Shown: positions 32,501 to 40,895 of the stretch, one piece after another | Layout of the letters: the number at the start of each line of letters is the position of its first letter | How positions within the stretch are numbered: the stretch's first letter is position 1 | Notes under the pieces: model-generated | What the model was told of the DNA's origin: nothing | Seen by the model: only the letters and a program-made list of their open reading frames with translations | Databases searched by the model: none | Translations under genes and position numbers: made by a program | From: Seohaeicola_A nanhaiensis | GTDB lineage: Bacteria; Pseudomonadota; Alphaproteobacteria; Rhodobacterales; Rhodobacteraceae | DNA length: 64,000 nt | Assembly (NCBI RefSeq): GCF_042654245.1 | Contig: NZ_JBHSGI010000034.1 | Span: 62,001-126,000, forward strand | Direction: 5' to 3'

Positions 32501-32665
32501 GCCCATGTGCAGCGAACCGGTGACATTGGGCGGCGGGATCATGATCGAGAAGGCGGAGGCGCCCGGTTTCGCATTGGCCCCGGCCCGGAAGCAGCCGGCC
32601 TGTTCCCAGGCGGCGTAAAGCCGGGCTTCGGCCTCGGTTGCGTCGAATGTCTTGTCCATTGCCAT
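29528..32665 (-). CDS. valS: Valyl-tRNA synthetase
   Basis: A 1045-aa class Ia aminoacyl-tRNA synthetase, rather longer than the E. coli enzyme. The catalytic Rossmann domain has PPNVTGSLHMGH (HIGH box at about residue 53) and KGKKMSKSLGN (KMSKS box at about residue 680). An editing CP1 domain with TTRPETMLGD lies between them, and the C-terminal coiled coil (EEKARLDKTLAKLGKEI) is complete. One insertion before the anticodon-binding domain (about residues 755-770, VVHGLCTDSARISPPEH) is encoded by DNA with three GTGCAC hexamers within 40 bases and reads as less conserved. Confidence 0.97.
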   Translation of the reverse strand: MAMDKTFDATEAEARLYAAWEQAGCFRAGANAKPGASAFSIMIPPPNVTGSLHMGHAFNNTLQDILTRWKRMQGHDTLWQPGTDHAGIATQMVTEREMAANQEPSRTEMGREDFLARVWQQKVKSRGTIIGQLKRLGASCDWSREAFTMSGAPGAPEGEEGNFHDAVIKVFVDMYNKGLIYRGKRLVNWDPHFETAISDLEVENTEVAGHMWHFKYPLADGQTYEYVEKDEDGNVTLRETRDYISIPTTRPETMLGDGAVAVHPSDERYAPIVGKLCEIPVGPKEHRRLIPIITDEYPDPTFGSGAVKITGAHDFNDYGVAKRNDIPCYRLMDTRAHMRADGAPYAEAAATALAVARGEREISEAEADTVNLVPDDLRGLDRFEARKRVVDQITAEGLAVTVPGAPDEDGDVHPIPLVENKPIMQPFGDRSKVVIEPMLTDQWFVDTAKIVGPALDAVRDGTVKIIPESGEKTYYHWLENIEPWCISRQLWWGHQIPVWYGLDLGTHSFRDDEGDGDLDAVELGRLLNEGGMLHAGEVAHCGSSLEEVTKAFLHEIDDTPTPINHSRIVEVADKHAAIETLARSLAEYNVTQDPTHLVYPVWRDPDVLDTWFSSGLWPIGTLGWPEKTPELERYFPTSVLVTGQDILFFWVARMMMMQLAVVNEVPFHTVYLHGLVRDAKGKKMSKSLGNVVDPLEIIDEYGADALRFTNAAMASLGGVLKLDMERIKGYRNFGTKLWNFARFAEMNGVFEAPSVVHGLCTDSARISPPEHTLNKWIIGETARVRAEVDAALEAYRFDDAAAALYRFVWGKVCDWYVEFSKPILLDENPHRAETQATMKWVLEQCLVLLHPIMPFITEELWSLSGSRDRMLAVTDWPAYGPDLIDPAADQEMNWVIGLIDQIRSARAQMHVPAGLQVPMLIESLDDSGRNALENNKTLILRLARVETMTEVETFPRGTVTIAVPGGNFGLPLAGIIDIAEEKARLDKTLAKLGKEIAGLNGRLKNPNFVASAPEEVVAEARENLAARESEAAQLQAALARLAELD

Positions 32666-32815
32666 CGTCTTGGTCCCGCGAAAACTGTCCCGCCTCGTCT
32701 AGCGAAAGCGGGGTGCGAGGGAAAGGCCAAGCTGACCGGGGCAGCGCCATTTCGGCGTGGCAAAGCCACTGCGGCTGGCGCAGATTGGGGGCGAACGGGC
32801 AAGGGAGTGCGGCGG

Positions 32816-33790
32816 ATGGCGTTGGTTGCGGGCTTTCGGATGGACGGCCGGGGCGGGGCGGAGGCGATCGTGCCGGAGGGGCGGACAGTGGAGGAGATGC
32901 GCCAGGCAGGCCCCGGGTTCGTCTGGCTGCATTTCGCGCGGCCCGGGCCGGAGGAGGAGGACTGGCTGAGCAGCGCGGGGCTGGACGGGGTGGTGCGCGA
33001 TGCGCTGGACGCGGCCGAGACGCGGCCGCGCTGCACGGTTTACGAGGACGGCGTGCTGATGAACATGCGGGGGGTGAACCTGTCGGAGGGCGCGCAGCCC
33101 GAGGACATGGTCTCGCTTCGGCTGTGGGTGACCGGCGATCTGGTGATCAGCGTGCAGCGGCGTCAGGTGAAGGCGGTGCAGGACGTGATCGATGGCTGCG
33201 CGCGGATGAAGGCGCCGGGCGATCCGGGCGAGCTGGTGGCGCGGCTGGCGCTGCGGCTGGCGGACCGGGCCGAGCCGGTGGTGGCCGAGCTGAACGAGCG
33301 GATCGACGATCTGGAGGACGGGTTCGAGGCGGAGCACCATCAGCGGATGCGCGGCGAGGTGGGCGAGATCCGGCGGGTGTCGATCATCCTGCGGCGGTTC
33401 ATGTTCCCGCTGCGCGATGCGCTCTCGACGCTGGGGATCGAGGACGTGGACTGGCTGACGCCGGCCGCGCGCTCGCGCATCCGCGAGGCGACCGAGCGGG
33501 TGACGCGGCTGGCCGAGGATCTGGATTCGATCCGCGACCGGGCCGAGGTGGTGCATGACCAGGTGCTGGAGATGCGTGCCGAGGTGGCCAACCGGCAGAT
33601 GCTGATCCTGTCGGTGGTGGCAGCGATCTTCCTGCCGCTGGGGCTGCTGACCGGGCTGCTGGGCATCAACGTCGGCGGGGTGCCGGGGGCGGAGGAGCCC
33701 TGGGCCTTCTGGGCGGTCTGCGGGCTGCTGGCGGCGATCCTGGCGGTGCAGATCTACGTGTTCCGGAAGCTGGGGTTGCTGCGCTGGTAG
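32816..33790 (+). CDS. ZntB/CorA-family metal transporter
   Basis: A 324-aa pentameric divalent-cation channel of the CorA/ZntB family. The large N-terminal cytoplasmic domain includes a long helix (RVSIILRRFMFPLRDALSTL and onward). The C-terminus has two membrane helices, the first ending in LLTGLLGINVGG, where the family GxN selectivity motif is GIN instead of the GMN of Mg-transporting CorA, as in ZntB. Zn transport is therefore more likely. It is divergent from valS; the ATG at 32816 follows AAGGGAG. Confidence 0.88.
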   Translation: MALVAGFRMDGRGGAEAIVPEGRTVEEMRQAGPGFVWLHFARPGPEEEDWLSSAGLDGVVRDALDAAETRPRCTVYEDGVLMNMRGVNLSEGAQPEDMVSLRLWVTGDLVISVQRRQVKAVQDVIDGCARMKAPGDPGELVARLALRLADRAEPVVAELNERIDDLEDGFEAEHHQRMRGEVGEIRRVSIILRRFMFPLRDALSTLGIEDVDWLTPAARSRIREATERVTRLAEDLDSIRDRAEVVHDQVLEMRAEVANRQMLILSVVAAIFLPLGLLTGLLGINVGGVPGAEEPWAFWAVCGLLAAILAVQIYVFRKLGLLRW

Positions 33791-33883
33791 GTTCCGGCAA
33801 AAGCTCAGACAGGTGCGGCAGGTGCTGGACATCCGCGCCTTGGGCGGTAGTGTCCGCAGCGAAGCAGGGAATGGGAAGCCAGC

Positions 33884-36181
33884 ATGGAAAAGTTCGGGAA
33901 AAGTCAGCCGGTCAAGCGGGTCGAGGATACGCGGTTCCTGACCGGGCAGGGCCGGTATGTGGATGATATCGCCCCCGAGGGCGCGCTGTTCGCCTATTTC
34001 CTGCGCAGCCCGGTGGCCCATGCCGAGATCACCACGCTGGACGTTTCAGCGGCGTGCGAGGCCGAGGGGGTGCGGCTGGTGCTGACCCATGAGGATCTGG
34101 AAGCGGCGGGGATCGACATCGGCCTGCCGGGGATGCAGATGCCGAACCGGGATGGCTCCAAGGGGGCGGCGCCGCAGCGGCCGGCGCTGGCCAAGGGGCG
34201 GCTGCGCCATGTGGGCGAGCCGGTGGCCTGCATCGTGGCCGAGACGCTGGAGCAGGCCAAGGACGCGGCCGAGCTGATCGAGCTGGATTATACCGACCTT
34301 GCGGCCAAGCTGGACATCGGGCCGGGCGGCGAGACGATCCATCCCGAGGCGCCGGACAACATGGCCTATGACTTCGGCGTCGGCGACGAGGCGGCGACCG
34401 AGGCGGCCTTTGCGGCGGCGGTGAAAACGGTGAGCCTGGAGATCGGCGACAACCGGATTATCGCGAACTCGATGGAGCCGCGCGGCTGCTATGCCGAATG
34501 GACCGGCGGCAAACTGCATTTCTGCTTTGGCGGGCAGGGCGTCTGGGGGATGAAGGGCATCCTGGGCGGCGCCTTCAAGCTGGACAAGGAGAACATCCGC
34601 ATCACCAACCCGGATGTGGGCGGCGGGTTTGGCATGAAATCCTTTGCCTATCCCGAGTATTACTCGGTGGCCCAGGCCGCGCGGGCGGCGGGGGTGCCGG
34701 TGCGCTGGATGGCCGACCGGACCGAGGCGATGCTGAGCGACAACTCGGGGCGCGATCTGGTCTCGCTGGCCGAGATGGCCTTTGACGAGAACAACCGCAT
34801 CACCGCCTATCGGGTGAAGAACCGCGCCAACATGGGCGCCTACAACAGCCAGTTCGGGCAGGCGATTCAGTCGATGCTGTTCAGCCGGGTGCTGATGGGC
34901 ACCTATGACGTGCAGACCGTCTGGCTGAACACCCAGGCCTTCTACACCAACACGACGCAGGTCGATGCCTATCGCGGCGCCGGGCGGCCCGAGGCGATCT
35001 ATGTGCTGGAGCGGCTGATGGACCGGGCGGCGCGCGAGCTGGGCGTCGATCCGCTGGAACTGCGCCGGATCAACTTCATCGCGCCGGACAAGTTTCCCTA
35101 TGTCTCGGCCACGGGCGAGACCTATGACGTGGGCGAATTCGCGCGGGTGATGAACAAGGGCGCGGCGCAGGCCGACTGGGACGGGTTCGAGGCCCGCGCC
35201 GCGGCGGATGCGGACAAGGGCCTGCTGCGCGGGCGCGGCGTCAGTTACTATATCGAAAGCATTCTGGGCGATCCTTCCGAGGGCGCGCGGGTGGAGTTCC
35301 ACGAGGATGGCACGGTGAGCATCTTTGTCGGCACGCAGTCGAACGGGCAGGGCCACGAGACGGTCTATGCGCAGTTCCTGGCGGATCAGACCGGCATTCC
35401 CGCGCATCTGATCACCGTGGTGCAGGGCGACAGCGACCTGATCGCCCAGGGCGGGGGCACCGGCGGCTCGCGTTCGGTCACCACGCAGAGCAACGCGACG
35501 CTGGCGACGGTGAGCAAGATGGTGGAGGCCTTCACGCCGTATCTGGCCGAGAAGATGGGCGTGGATGAGTCGGAGATCGCCTTTGACGAGGATGGCTTCC
35601 GCGCGCCGGGGTCGAATCTGCGCCCGACGATGATGGAGGCGGCCGAGATGGCGCGCGCCGACGGGCGGACCGACCTGCTGACGCATGAGGCGCGGGCGAC
35701 GCTGCCGGGCCGGTCCTATCCCAACGGGGTGCATATCGCCGAGGTCTCGGTCGATCCCGACACCGGCGCGACGGTGGTCGAGCGCTATACTGTGGTCGAC
35801 GATTTCGGCAACCTGATCAACCCGATGCTGGCCGAAGGTCAGGTACATGGCGGCGTCGTGCAGGGCATCGGCCAGGCGCTGAGCGAGCATGTGGTGTTCG
35901 ACGAGGACGGCCAGCTTTTGACCGCGAGTTTCATGGACTACGGGGTGCCGCGGGCGAGCGATGTGCCGATGATCGACTTCAGCCCGGAGCCGGTGCCGTC
36001 GACCGCGAACCCGATGGGCATGAAGGGCTGTGGCGAGGCCGGGACGGTCGGCGCGCTGGCCGCGGTGGCCAATGCGGTGCAGGATGCGCTGTGGGCGGCG
36101 GGCGTGCGCCAGGTGGACATGCCGCTGACGCCGCTGAAGGTTTGGAGTCTCTTGCACGATGGTGCTGTCGCGGCTGAGTGA
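33884..36181 (+). CDS. Xanthine dehydrogenase family, molybdopterin-binding large subunit (CoxL form II-like)
   Basis: A 765-aa molybdenum hydroxylase subunit. VKRVEDTRFLTGQGRYVDD is the standard start. NPDVGGGFGMK and AYRGAGRPEA are substrate- and cofactor-pocket segments; AYRGAGR is the form II signature, while true CO dehydrogenase has AYXCSFR. GGTGGSRSVTTQS and MKGCGEAGT follow, the latter with the catalytic Glu. Normally this subunit works with FAD and 2Fe-2S subunits, neither of which is adjacent. It may use distant partners. The substrate (an aldehyde or heterocycle) is unknown. The last 23 bases overlap the DUF2235 gene. Confidence 0.9.
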   Translation: MEKFGKSQPVKRVEDTRFLTGQGRYVDDIAPEGALFAYFLRSPVAHAEITTLDVSAACEAEGVRLVLTHEDLEAAGIDIGLPGMQMPNRDGSKGAAPQRPALAKGRLRHVGEPVACIVAETLEQAKDAAELIELDYTDLAAKLDIGPGGETIHPEAPDNMAYDFGVGDEAATEAAFAAAVKTVSLEIGDNRIIANSMEPRGCYAEWTGGKLHFCFGGQGVWGMKGILGGAFKLDKENIRITNPDVGGGFGMKSFAYPEYYSVAQAARAAGVPVRWMADRTEAMLSDNSGRDLVSLAEMAFDENNRITAYRVKNRANMGAYNSQFGQAIQSMLFSRVLMGTYDVQTVWLNTQAFYTNTTQVDAYRGAGRPEAIYVLERLMDRAARELGVDPLELRRINFIAPDKFPYVSATGETYDVGEFARVMNKGAAQADWDGFEARAAADADKGLLRGRGVSYYIESILGDPSEGARVEFHEDGTVSIFVGTQSNGQGHETVYAQFLADQTGIPAHLITVVQGDSDLIAQGGGTGGSRSVTTQSNATLATVSKMVEAFTPYLAEKMGVDESEIAFDEDGFRAPGSNLRPTMMEAAEMARADGRTDLLTHEARATLPGRSYPNGVHIAEVSVDPDTGATVVERYTVVDDFGNLINPMLAEGQVHGGVVQGIGQALSEHVVFDEDGQLLTASFMDYGVPRASDVPMIDFSPEPVPSTANPMGMKGCGEAGTVGALAAVANAVQDALWAAGVRQVDMPLTPLKVWSLLHDGAVAAE

Positions 36182-37232
36182 ACGCCTGTTCGGCTGGTTC
36201 CGCCGGCCGCTGCGCAGCGCGCATTCTCCGGAGCGGCGCCTGCGCGGGCCGCGCAGCCACGTCATCATCCTGGACGGTACCCTGTCGTCGCTGGAGCAGG
36301 GGTTCGAGACCAACGCCGGCGTGACCTATCGCCTGTGCGCGCAGATGGGCGCCGATGTCTCGGTCTATTACGAGAGCGGCGTGCAGTGGCAAAGCTGGCG
36401 CTCCTCGCTCGACGTGATGATGGGGCGCGGGATCAACCGGCAGATCCGGCGCGCCTATGGCTATCTCGCCTCGCGCTATCGGCCGGGCGACAAGGTGTTT
36501 CTGATGGGCTATTCCCGTGGCGCCTTCGCCGTGCGCTCGCTGGCGGGGGTGATCGACATGGTGGGCCTGCTGAAGGCCGAGCACGCGACCGAGCGCAACA
36601 TCCGCACCGCCTATCGCCATTACGAGCTGACCCCCGAGAGCGCGGCGGCGCGCGCCTTTGCCCGGCGCTATTGCCATCAGGTGCTGCCGATCGAGATGGT
36701 CGGCGTCTGGGACACGGTGAAGGCGCTGGGGATGCGGCTGCCCTTCCTGTGGAAGCGGGCCGAGGCGCAGCACGGGTTCCACAACCATGAGCTGGGCCGA
36801 TCGGTGCGCAACGGCTTTCACGCGCTGGCGCTGGACGAGACGCGCGAGGTCTATGCGCCGGTGATGTGGTCCTGTCCGGCGGTCTGGCCGGGGCGGGTGG
36901 AGCAGGTCTGGTTCCGCGGCGTGCATTCCGACATCGGCGGCCAGCTGGACGGGTTCGAGGCGGCGCGGCCGCTGGCCAATATCCCGCTGGTCTGGATGCT
37001 GGAGAAGGCCGAGGACTGCGGGCTGCCGCTGCCCGACGGCTGGCGCGCGCGGTTCTACACGGATGTCAACGCGCCCTCGGTCGGCACCTGGCGGTCGTGG
37101 AGCAAGATGTTCCTGCTGCGCCGCCCCCGCGTGGTGGGCCGCGACCGCAGCGAGCGGCTGCACGAAAGCGTGCGGCTGGACGCGGGGCGCAAGGTGCTGG
37201 CCGAGTTTGATCCGTACTCTACGCTGGGCTGA
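36159..37232 (+). CDS. DUF2235 alpha/beta hydrolase-like protein
   Basis: A 357-aa protein of the DUF2235 family, whose members include predicted lipases and some type VI secretion phospholipase effectors. The N-terminal SHVIILDGTLSSLE resembles the family's 'FDGTwn' opening. VFLMGYSRGAFAVRS holds the nucleophile Ser, VGVWDTVKALG is the conserved box, and FRGVHSDIGGQ supplies the Asp/His region. No signal peptide is seen, and no type VI genes are nearby. It overlaps the molybdopterin gene by 23 bases and may be translated by coupling, though a functional link is not obvious. Confidence 0.88.
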   Translation: MVLSRLSERLFGWFRRPLRSAHSPERRLRGPRSHVIILDGTLSSLEQGFETNAGVTYRLCAQMGADVSVYYESGVQWQSWRSSLDVMMGRGINRQIRRAYGYLASRYRPGDKVFLMGYSRGAFAVRSLAGVIDMVGLLKAEHATERNIRTAYRHYELTPESAAARAFARRYCHQVLPIEMVGVWDTVKALGMRLPFLWKRAEAQHGFHNHELGRSVRNGFHALALDETREVYAPVMWSCPAVWPGRVEQVWFRGVHSDIGGQLDGFEAARPLANIPLVWMLEKAEDCGLPLPDGWRARFYTDVNAPSVGTWRSWSKMFLLRRPRVVGRDRSERLHESVRLDAGRKVLAEFDPYSTLG

Positions 37233-37845
37233 GGGGGCGGGGTGGTGCGGCGGCGGGGTCGCGGGGGACGGCCGGGGGGGGGCGATGTGGGGCCGGATGA
37301 AGGGCGGGTTTGGGTGGCGTGGAGGTGGTTTTAGGGGGGGGAGGGGGGGCGGGTATCGGCCCTAAGCCGACCTTCGAGAGAAGCGCAGCGGATGACCGGT
37401 GTCAGACGGGGTCCGGACATTCGCAGTCTCACAAAACGTGAGCGAAGATAGAAGATACTAGAGACTCGGAGCAGACCTGCGACGGCGCGGCAGGCTCCAC
37501 GCCTTGGTGAGAGCGGTCCGCAGGGCGATCGGCCCGGAGCGGACCTTCGTCCTGGCGCGGTTGATGACCGATCCCAGCCCATTGCTGTTGCACGAGGCTT
37601 TCAGGTGTTCCAAGACTCGCCAGACAACTTCGCGGATCCGTTCTTCACCGGTCATGCGGTGCTTGGCTCTGAGCACAAGTTGTGCGTCGATGTCAGCAGA
37701 GGTTCAGATCAGAAACTGAATGGCGGGATCGTCTTTTGGTGCCGATTCTAGATAAGCTAGCACTTTCATTGCGCTAGCCTTGAGCTGAACTCCTATTTAG
37801 AATTGAAGCAAGTCAGCGCCAGGATTGCTTGTGTGCGAGGAGAGC
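37233..37845. other. Gene-poor stretch with G-rich tract and no convincing gene
   Basis: The first 130 bases are extremely G-rich, with several runs of 6-8 G. From about 37380 the composition becomes AT-richer. Two short frames cross 37458-37719 on opposite strands; the minus-strand one (72 aa, with VVWRVLEHLKASCNSNG) has a somewhat protein-like start but no good ribosome site. I see no transposase remnant or tRNA. This is the left shoulder of a compositionally different patch. Confidence 0.5.
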
Positions 37846-38079
37846 ATGGCAGAAATAGCTTGGAAGAAGCACAGTAAAGATCCCCGGCTATCCTACGCTG
37901 GCTTCGAGGGCGGCCTTGCGCGACTGCAAGACGGCGGCTGGCACTGGTGGGTGAGAACCTCCATGCGACGGTACGCAGGTCAGTCGTGTTCGGAGACTGC
38001 CGCGAAGGCGTCGGTTTCCTTGGTTATTCGATGCATAGAAACTGGTATGGATCCGGCATTCTATCTTCGTTCTGTTTGA
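37846..38079 (+). CDS. Small hypothetical protein in an AT-richer patch
   Basis: A 77-aa protein with a good ribosome site (GCGAGGAGAGC) before its ATG. It is Trp/Arg-rich in the middle (GLARLQDGGWHWWVRTSMRR) and ends in a helix (SLVIRCIETGMDPAFYL). No family is recognised and there is no membrane segment. Codon use is less GC-biased than in flanking genes, as for the gene at 38444, which suggests that the two arrived together. Confidence 0.55.
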   Translation: MAEIAWKKHSKDPRLSYAGFEGGLARLQDGGWHWWVRTSMRRYAGQSCSETAAKASVSLVIRCIETGMDPAFYLRSV

Positions 38080-38443
38080 GGATGAGAAGGTCCCGGCCCA
38101 TTGCGGTCACTCAACCTGGTCTCAACATGCTGCATTGCGGCCCGTCGAACCTGCCATTCGCTGCGAGAGCGCAATTTAATATCCGTTCGACTTTGAAGGC
38201 CCGGATGAAACTATCCCGGTTGGTGGACCATTTTCGGGGTGCTACTCCAATGCCAGAGACCAAAGCGAGCTGCGCAGAGGAACTCCAGGAGCTTGGGGTG
38301 TCCAACACCGAATTTGGTCAGAGCCGCATCGGACCGACAAGATTTTCTTGTGGGGCCACAGCGGAGGACAGTATGATTTTCCTGCTGAAAAGAACAAAAG
38401 TACAGTCATCTTGGAAGGAGAATAGAAACCAAAGGGGACGGGA
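38080..38443. other. Intergenic stretch, no gene recognised
   Basis: About 364 bases of AT-richer DNA between two hypothetical genes. Frames crossing it (for example 37947-38597) read as unstructured and lack starts with ribosome sites. The last 30 bases include AAAGGGGACGGG, a good ribosome site for the gene at 38444. No repeat or hairpin stands out. Confidence 0.5.
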
Positions 38444-39301
38444 ATGGGTGAGGCAAAGCGAAAAAAGAATAGTCATGCGCAACAGTTTAAGAAGATCAAT
38501 CAACTGTTCCAAGATGCAGGCTTCGACACTTCAGATTTCGGATTTGTCGATCATCCGACATTTCTTGCTGCAGAGAAGCACAAGCCCGCATTGTTAGAGG
38601 ATTACGCCAAATGGGTCATGCTGCGCCCCCGTGACGTAGACTATGAGGCCCATGTCCGGCAAACCGTTCCGCGCTTGGCGCAGTTGATCGCCGACGTGTT
38701 GGAAGAAGATAGGCTCGAAGGGTCGTGCCAGATGGCATGTTCGCTTCTGACCAAGAGTCTGGCGCGGCTCGGCGTCTGGTCTGTCGGCATCGTCGGCAGT
38801 TCGACTTTCGAGGTGAAAAGCCAAGGCATTTGGCGCGGACTGCACACAGTTGACTATCGGGATTTTGAGGGTGCTGCGCTTGGTCACTCTTGGGTCTGCG
38901 CGCCCCCATTCTTTGTCGTGGATGCTTCTATTAAGAGGCAGCGGTGGTCAGGCGATGAGATCTACCCATACATTCCGTCAATCATCCTAGATGATGTTGG
39001 CCAAATGACAAAACCGACACCTATTGACGTGATAAGTGCCAGAATGCGAACAGACGTGATCATGCAACGTGGATCACTACCAGTAAACATTATCCATGAG
39101 ATGGAGCCCAATTTGCGGGCGTTTGGCAAAACATTCCCCGCCACTGAGACAGTTATTGACCAACTTTCCGCCAGGTATGTCCCGACAGCAGCAAACATGT
39201 CCGACGGTACGCTCGAAGATATCAACGCCGACGGTTCATGCGGCCGTGTCGGAAGTCAGATCTGGAATGAGGTGATAGGCCCCGCTTTCTATCTTGCATA
39301 G
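38444..39301 (+). CDS. Hypothetical protein with a possible Cys-His-Asp (transglutaminase-like) site
   Basis: A 285-aa soluble protein with the N-terminal peptide MGEAKRKK often seen in small bacterial proteins of unknown role. A possible papain/transglutaminase-like triad can be read: Cys in GSCQMACSLL (C95 or C99) at the start of a helix, His in GHSWVC (H138), and Asp in FVVDASI (D150). The 12-residue His-Asp spacing and the hydrophobic strands fit that fold, where the H strand is often 'HaWv...iD'. The remainder is not recognised. It sits in the AT-richer patch, so it is probably horizontally acquired. The triad is my inference. Confidence 0.6.
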   Translation: MGEAKRKKNSHAQQFKKINQLFQDAGFDTSDFGFVDHPTFLAAEKHKPALLEDYAKWVMLRPRDVDYEAHVRQTVPRLAQLIADVLEEDRLEGSCQMACSLLTKSLARLGVWSVGIVGSSTFEVKSQGIWRGLHTVDYRDFEGAALGHSWVCAPPFFVVDASIKRQRWSGDEIYPYIPSIILDDVGQMTKPTPIDVISARMRTDVIMQRGSLPVNIIHEMEPNLRAFGKTFPATETVIDQLSARYVPTAANMSDGTLEDINADGSCGRVGSQIWNEVIGPAFYLA

Positions 39302-39522
39302 GTGGAAACGTGAACCGCTCAACACCGAACTTCCGCTCTCCGCCTCCCCCCTTGTGGGTCGACCATAGTTCGGGTGAGTGATCTGGGCGGAATGGCCGCT
39401 TCCTTGATCTGGCAAGGTCGAGTTCCCAAGTGCAGAGAAGGTCGGGAATCCGCCCAAAACGTCAAACAGCAATCTCGCCGCAGCTAAAACCAACGCCAGG
39501 CAATAGCAGACGCCTCCCCCCC

Positions 39523-40002
39523 TCACCCCATCTTCATAATGATACACGTGGTCGACCCGGTCGCGTAGAGCTTGCCGTCCTCGACGCCGCGGATCTCGCC
39601 GTGGGCGACGCCGGAGGAGCGGCCGGAGTGGTCGACCTCGCCGGTGCAGTCGATCAGCATGCCGAGGGGGATCGGGCGGAGGATGTTGATCTTGTATTCG
39701 AGCGTTGTGTAGACCGAGCCGCGGGGCACGCGGGTCATCACCGCGCAGGCCATGGCGCTGTCGAGCAGGGTGCCGTACCAGCCGCCGTGCACGGTGCCGA
39801 GCGGGTTGGTGAAATCGAAGCTGGGCGCGCCGCGGAAGGTGACGCGGCCGTCGGCGACCTCGTGCAGCTCATAGCCGAGCGTGCGGCCGATGGGGGGCCC
39901 CGGCAGTCGGCCTTCGAGGATGCCGGTCATGAACTCCATGCCGGAGAGTTTCAGGATTTCGGCCTGGGTGAGCAGGTCCTGGGGTGGGTGTGCTGCGGTC
40001 AT
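39523..40002 (-). CDS. PaaI-type hotdog thioesterase
   Basis: A 159-aa acyl-CoA thioesterase of the PaaI/YdiI hotdog family. The catalytic segment FDFTNPLGTVHGGWYGTLLDSAMACAV contains HGG followed by the Asp on the central helix. Later strands (TTLEYKINILRPI) complete the fold. It would hydrolyse aromatic or medium-chain acyl-CoAs to recycle CoA. It stands alone, transcribed toward the AT-richer patch. The 221 bases between it and the 38444 gene show no feature. Confidence 0.88.
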   Translation of the reverse strand: MTAAHPPQDLLTQAEILKLSGMEFMTGILEGRLPGPPIGRTLGYELHEVADGRVTFRGAPSFDFTNPLGTVHGGWYGTLLDSAMACAVMTRVPRGSVYTTLEYKINILRPIPLGMLIDCTGEVDHSGRSSGVAHGEIRGVEDGKLYATGSTTCIIMKMG

Positions 40003-40163
40003 GGGAGCCTCCGTTTGCCGGGAAGGCTAGCGGCGCGGGGGCGGGCGGGGAAGCCTGGCATCCGGGGATCGGGGAAATTCCGTAGCGTCACGGGACGAGG
40101 CGCCCGGCGGCTTTTCTTGGCCTCGGGGGGCTGGTAAGCAGATCGGGCAGGCGGGAGAGCGGG

Positions 40164-40895
40164 ATGCGGATTTTCAAGGGTGTGGAACGGGCGGCGAAAC
40201 GGGTGATGCCGAAGCGCTGGCGCAAGTATTTCCGCGCCTCGCGCTATGAGCTGCTGATGGAGCGGCTGGCGCCGGTCGAGCTGATCGTGCATGTCGGCGC
40301 GCATTGGGGCGAGGATGCGGCGTTCTACGAGGCCTGCGGGGCGCGCACGGTGCTGTGGATCGAGGCCGATCCCGAGACGTATGCGCGGCTGGCGCGCGAG
40401 ATGGCGGCACGGCGGGGGCCGACGCGGCATCTGACCGAATGCGCGCTGGTCTCGGCGAGCGGCGGGGAGTCGATGAGCTTTCACCGGTTCAAGGGCGACG
40501 GGTCGTCTTCGTCGGTGCACCGGGCGAGCGAGGCGATGGCCGAGCGCTTCCCTGAGTCGGGCGAGAGCGGCGAGGTGCTGGAGCTGGTGAGCCGGTCGCT
40601 GCCCGAGATCCTTGCGCGGCACGGGATCGACGTGCCGGGGTCGGGCCGGTCGATGCTGGTGCTGGACGTGCAGGGGCACGAATATTCGGTGCTGACCGGG
40701 CTGGGCGACGGGCTGCGCGACTTCTCGATGTGTAAATGCGAGGTGTCGCGCCATGTGATGTACCAGGGCGGCGCGGCCTTCCCGCAGATCGACGCACATA
40801 TGAAGGCGATGGGGTTCCGCCTGGCCTCGCACTGGTATGTGCAGGTGCCACGGCATGGCGACGTGCTCTACCTGCGCGAGGACGTGCGGGCCTAG
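40164..40895 (+). CDS. FkbM-family methyltransferase
   Basis: A 243-aa SAM-dependent methyltransferase. IVHVGAHWGEDAAFYEACG is the SAM-binding motif I, LWIEADPETY motif II, and SMLVLDVQGHEYSVLTGLG the DxxGxE box typical of FkbM enzymes, which O-methylate sugars and polyketides. The N-terminus is basic (RAAKRVMPKRWRKYFR). The stop overlaps the opposing cupin gene by four bases. A second FkbM gene is at 42849, only 2 kb away. Confidence 0.87.
   Translation: MRIFKGVERAAKRVMPKRWRKYFRASRYELLMERLAPVELIVHVGAHWGEDAAFYEACGARTVLWIEADPETYARLAREMAARRGPTRHLTECALVSASGGESMSFHRFKGDGSSSSVHRASEAMAERFPESGESGEVLELVSRSLPEILARHGIDVPGSGRSMLVLDVQGHEYSVLTGLGDGLRDFSMCKCEVSRHVMYQGGAAFPQIDAHMKAMGFRLASHWYVQVPRHGDVLYLREDVRA

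Noticed and set aside
30395..33790. A very long plus-strand open frame (over 1,100 codons) opposite valS
   Set aside because: Only its last 324 codons (from 32816) match a known family (ZntB). The rest lies antisense to valS, has the composition of a mirror frame, and is a by-product of high GC content.
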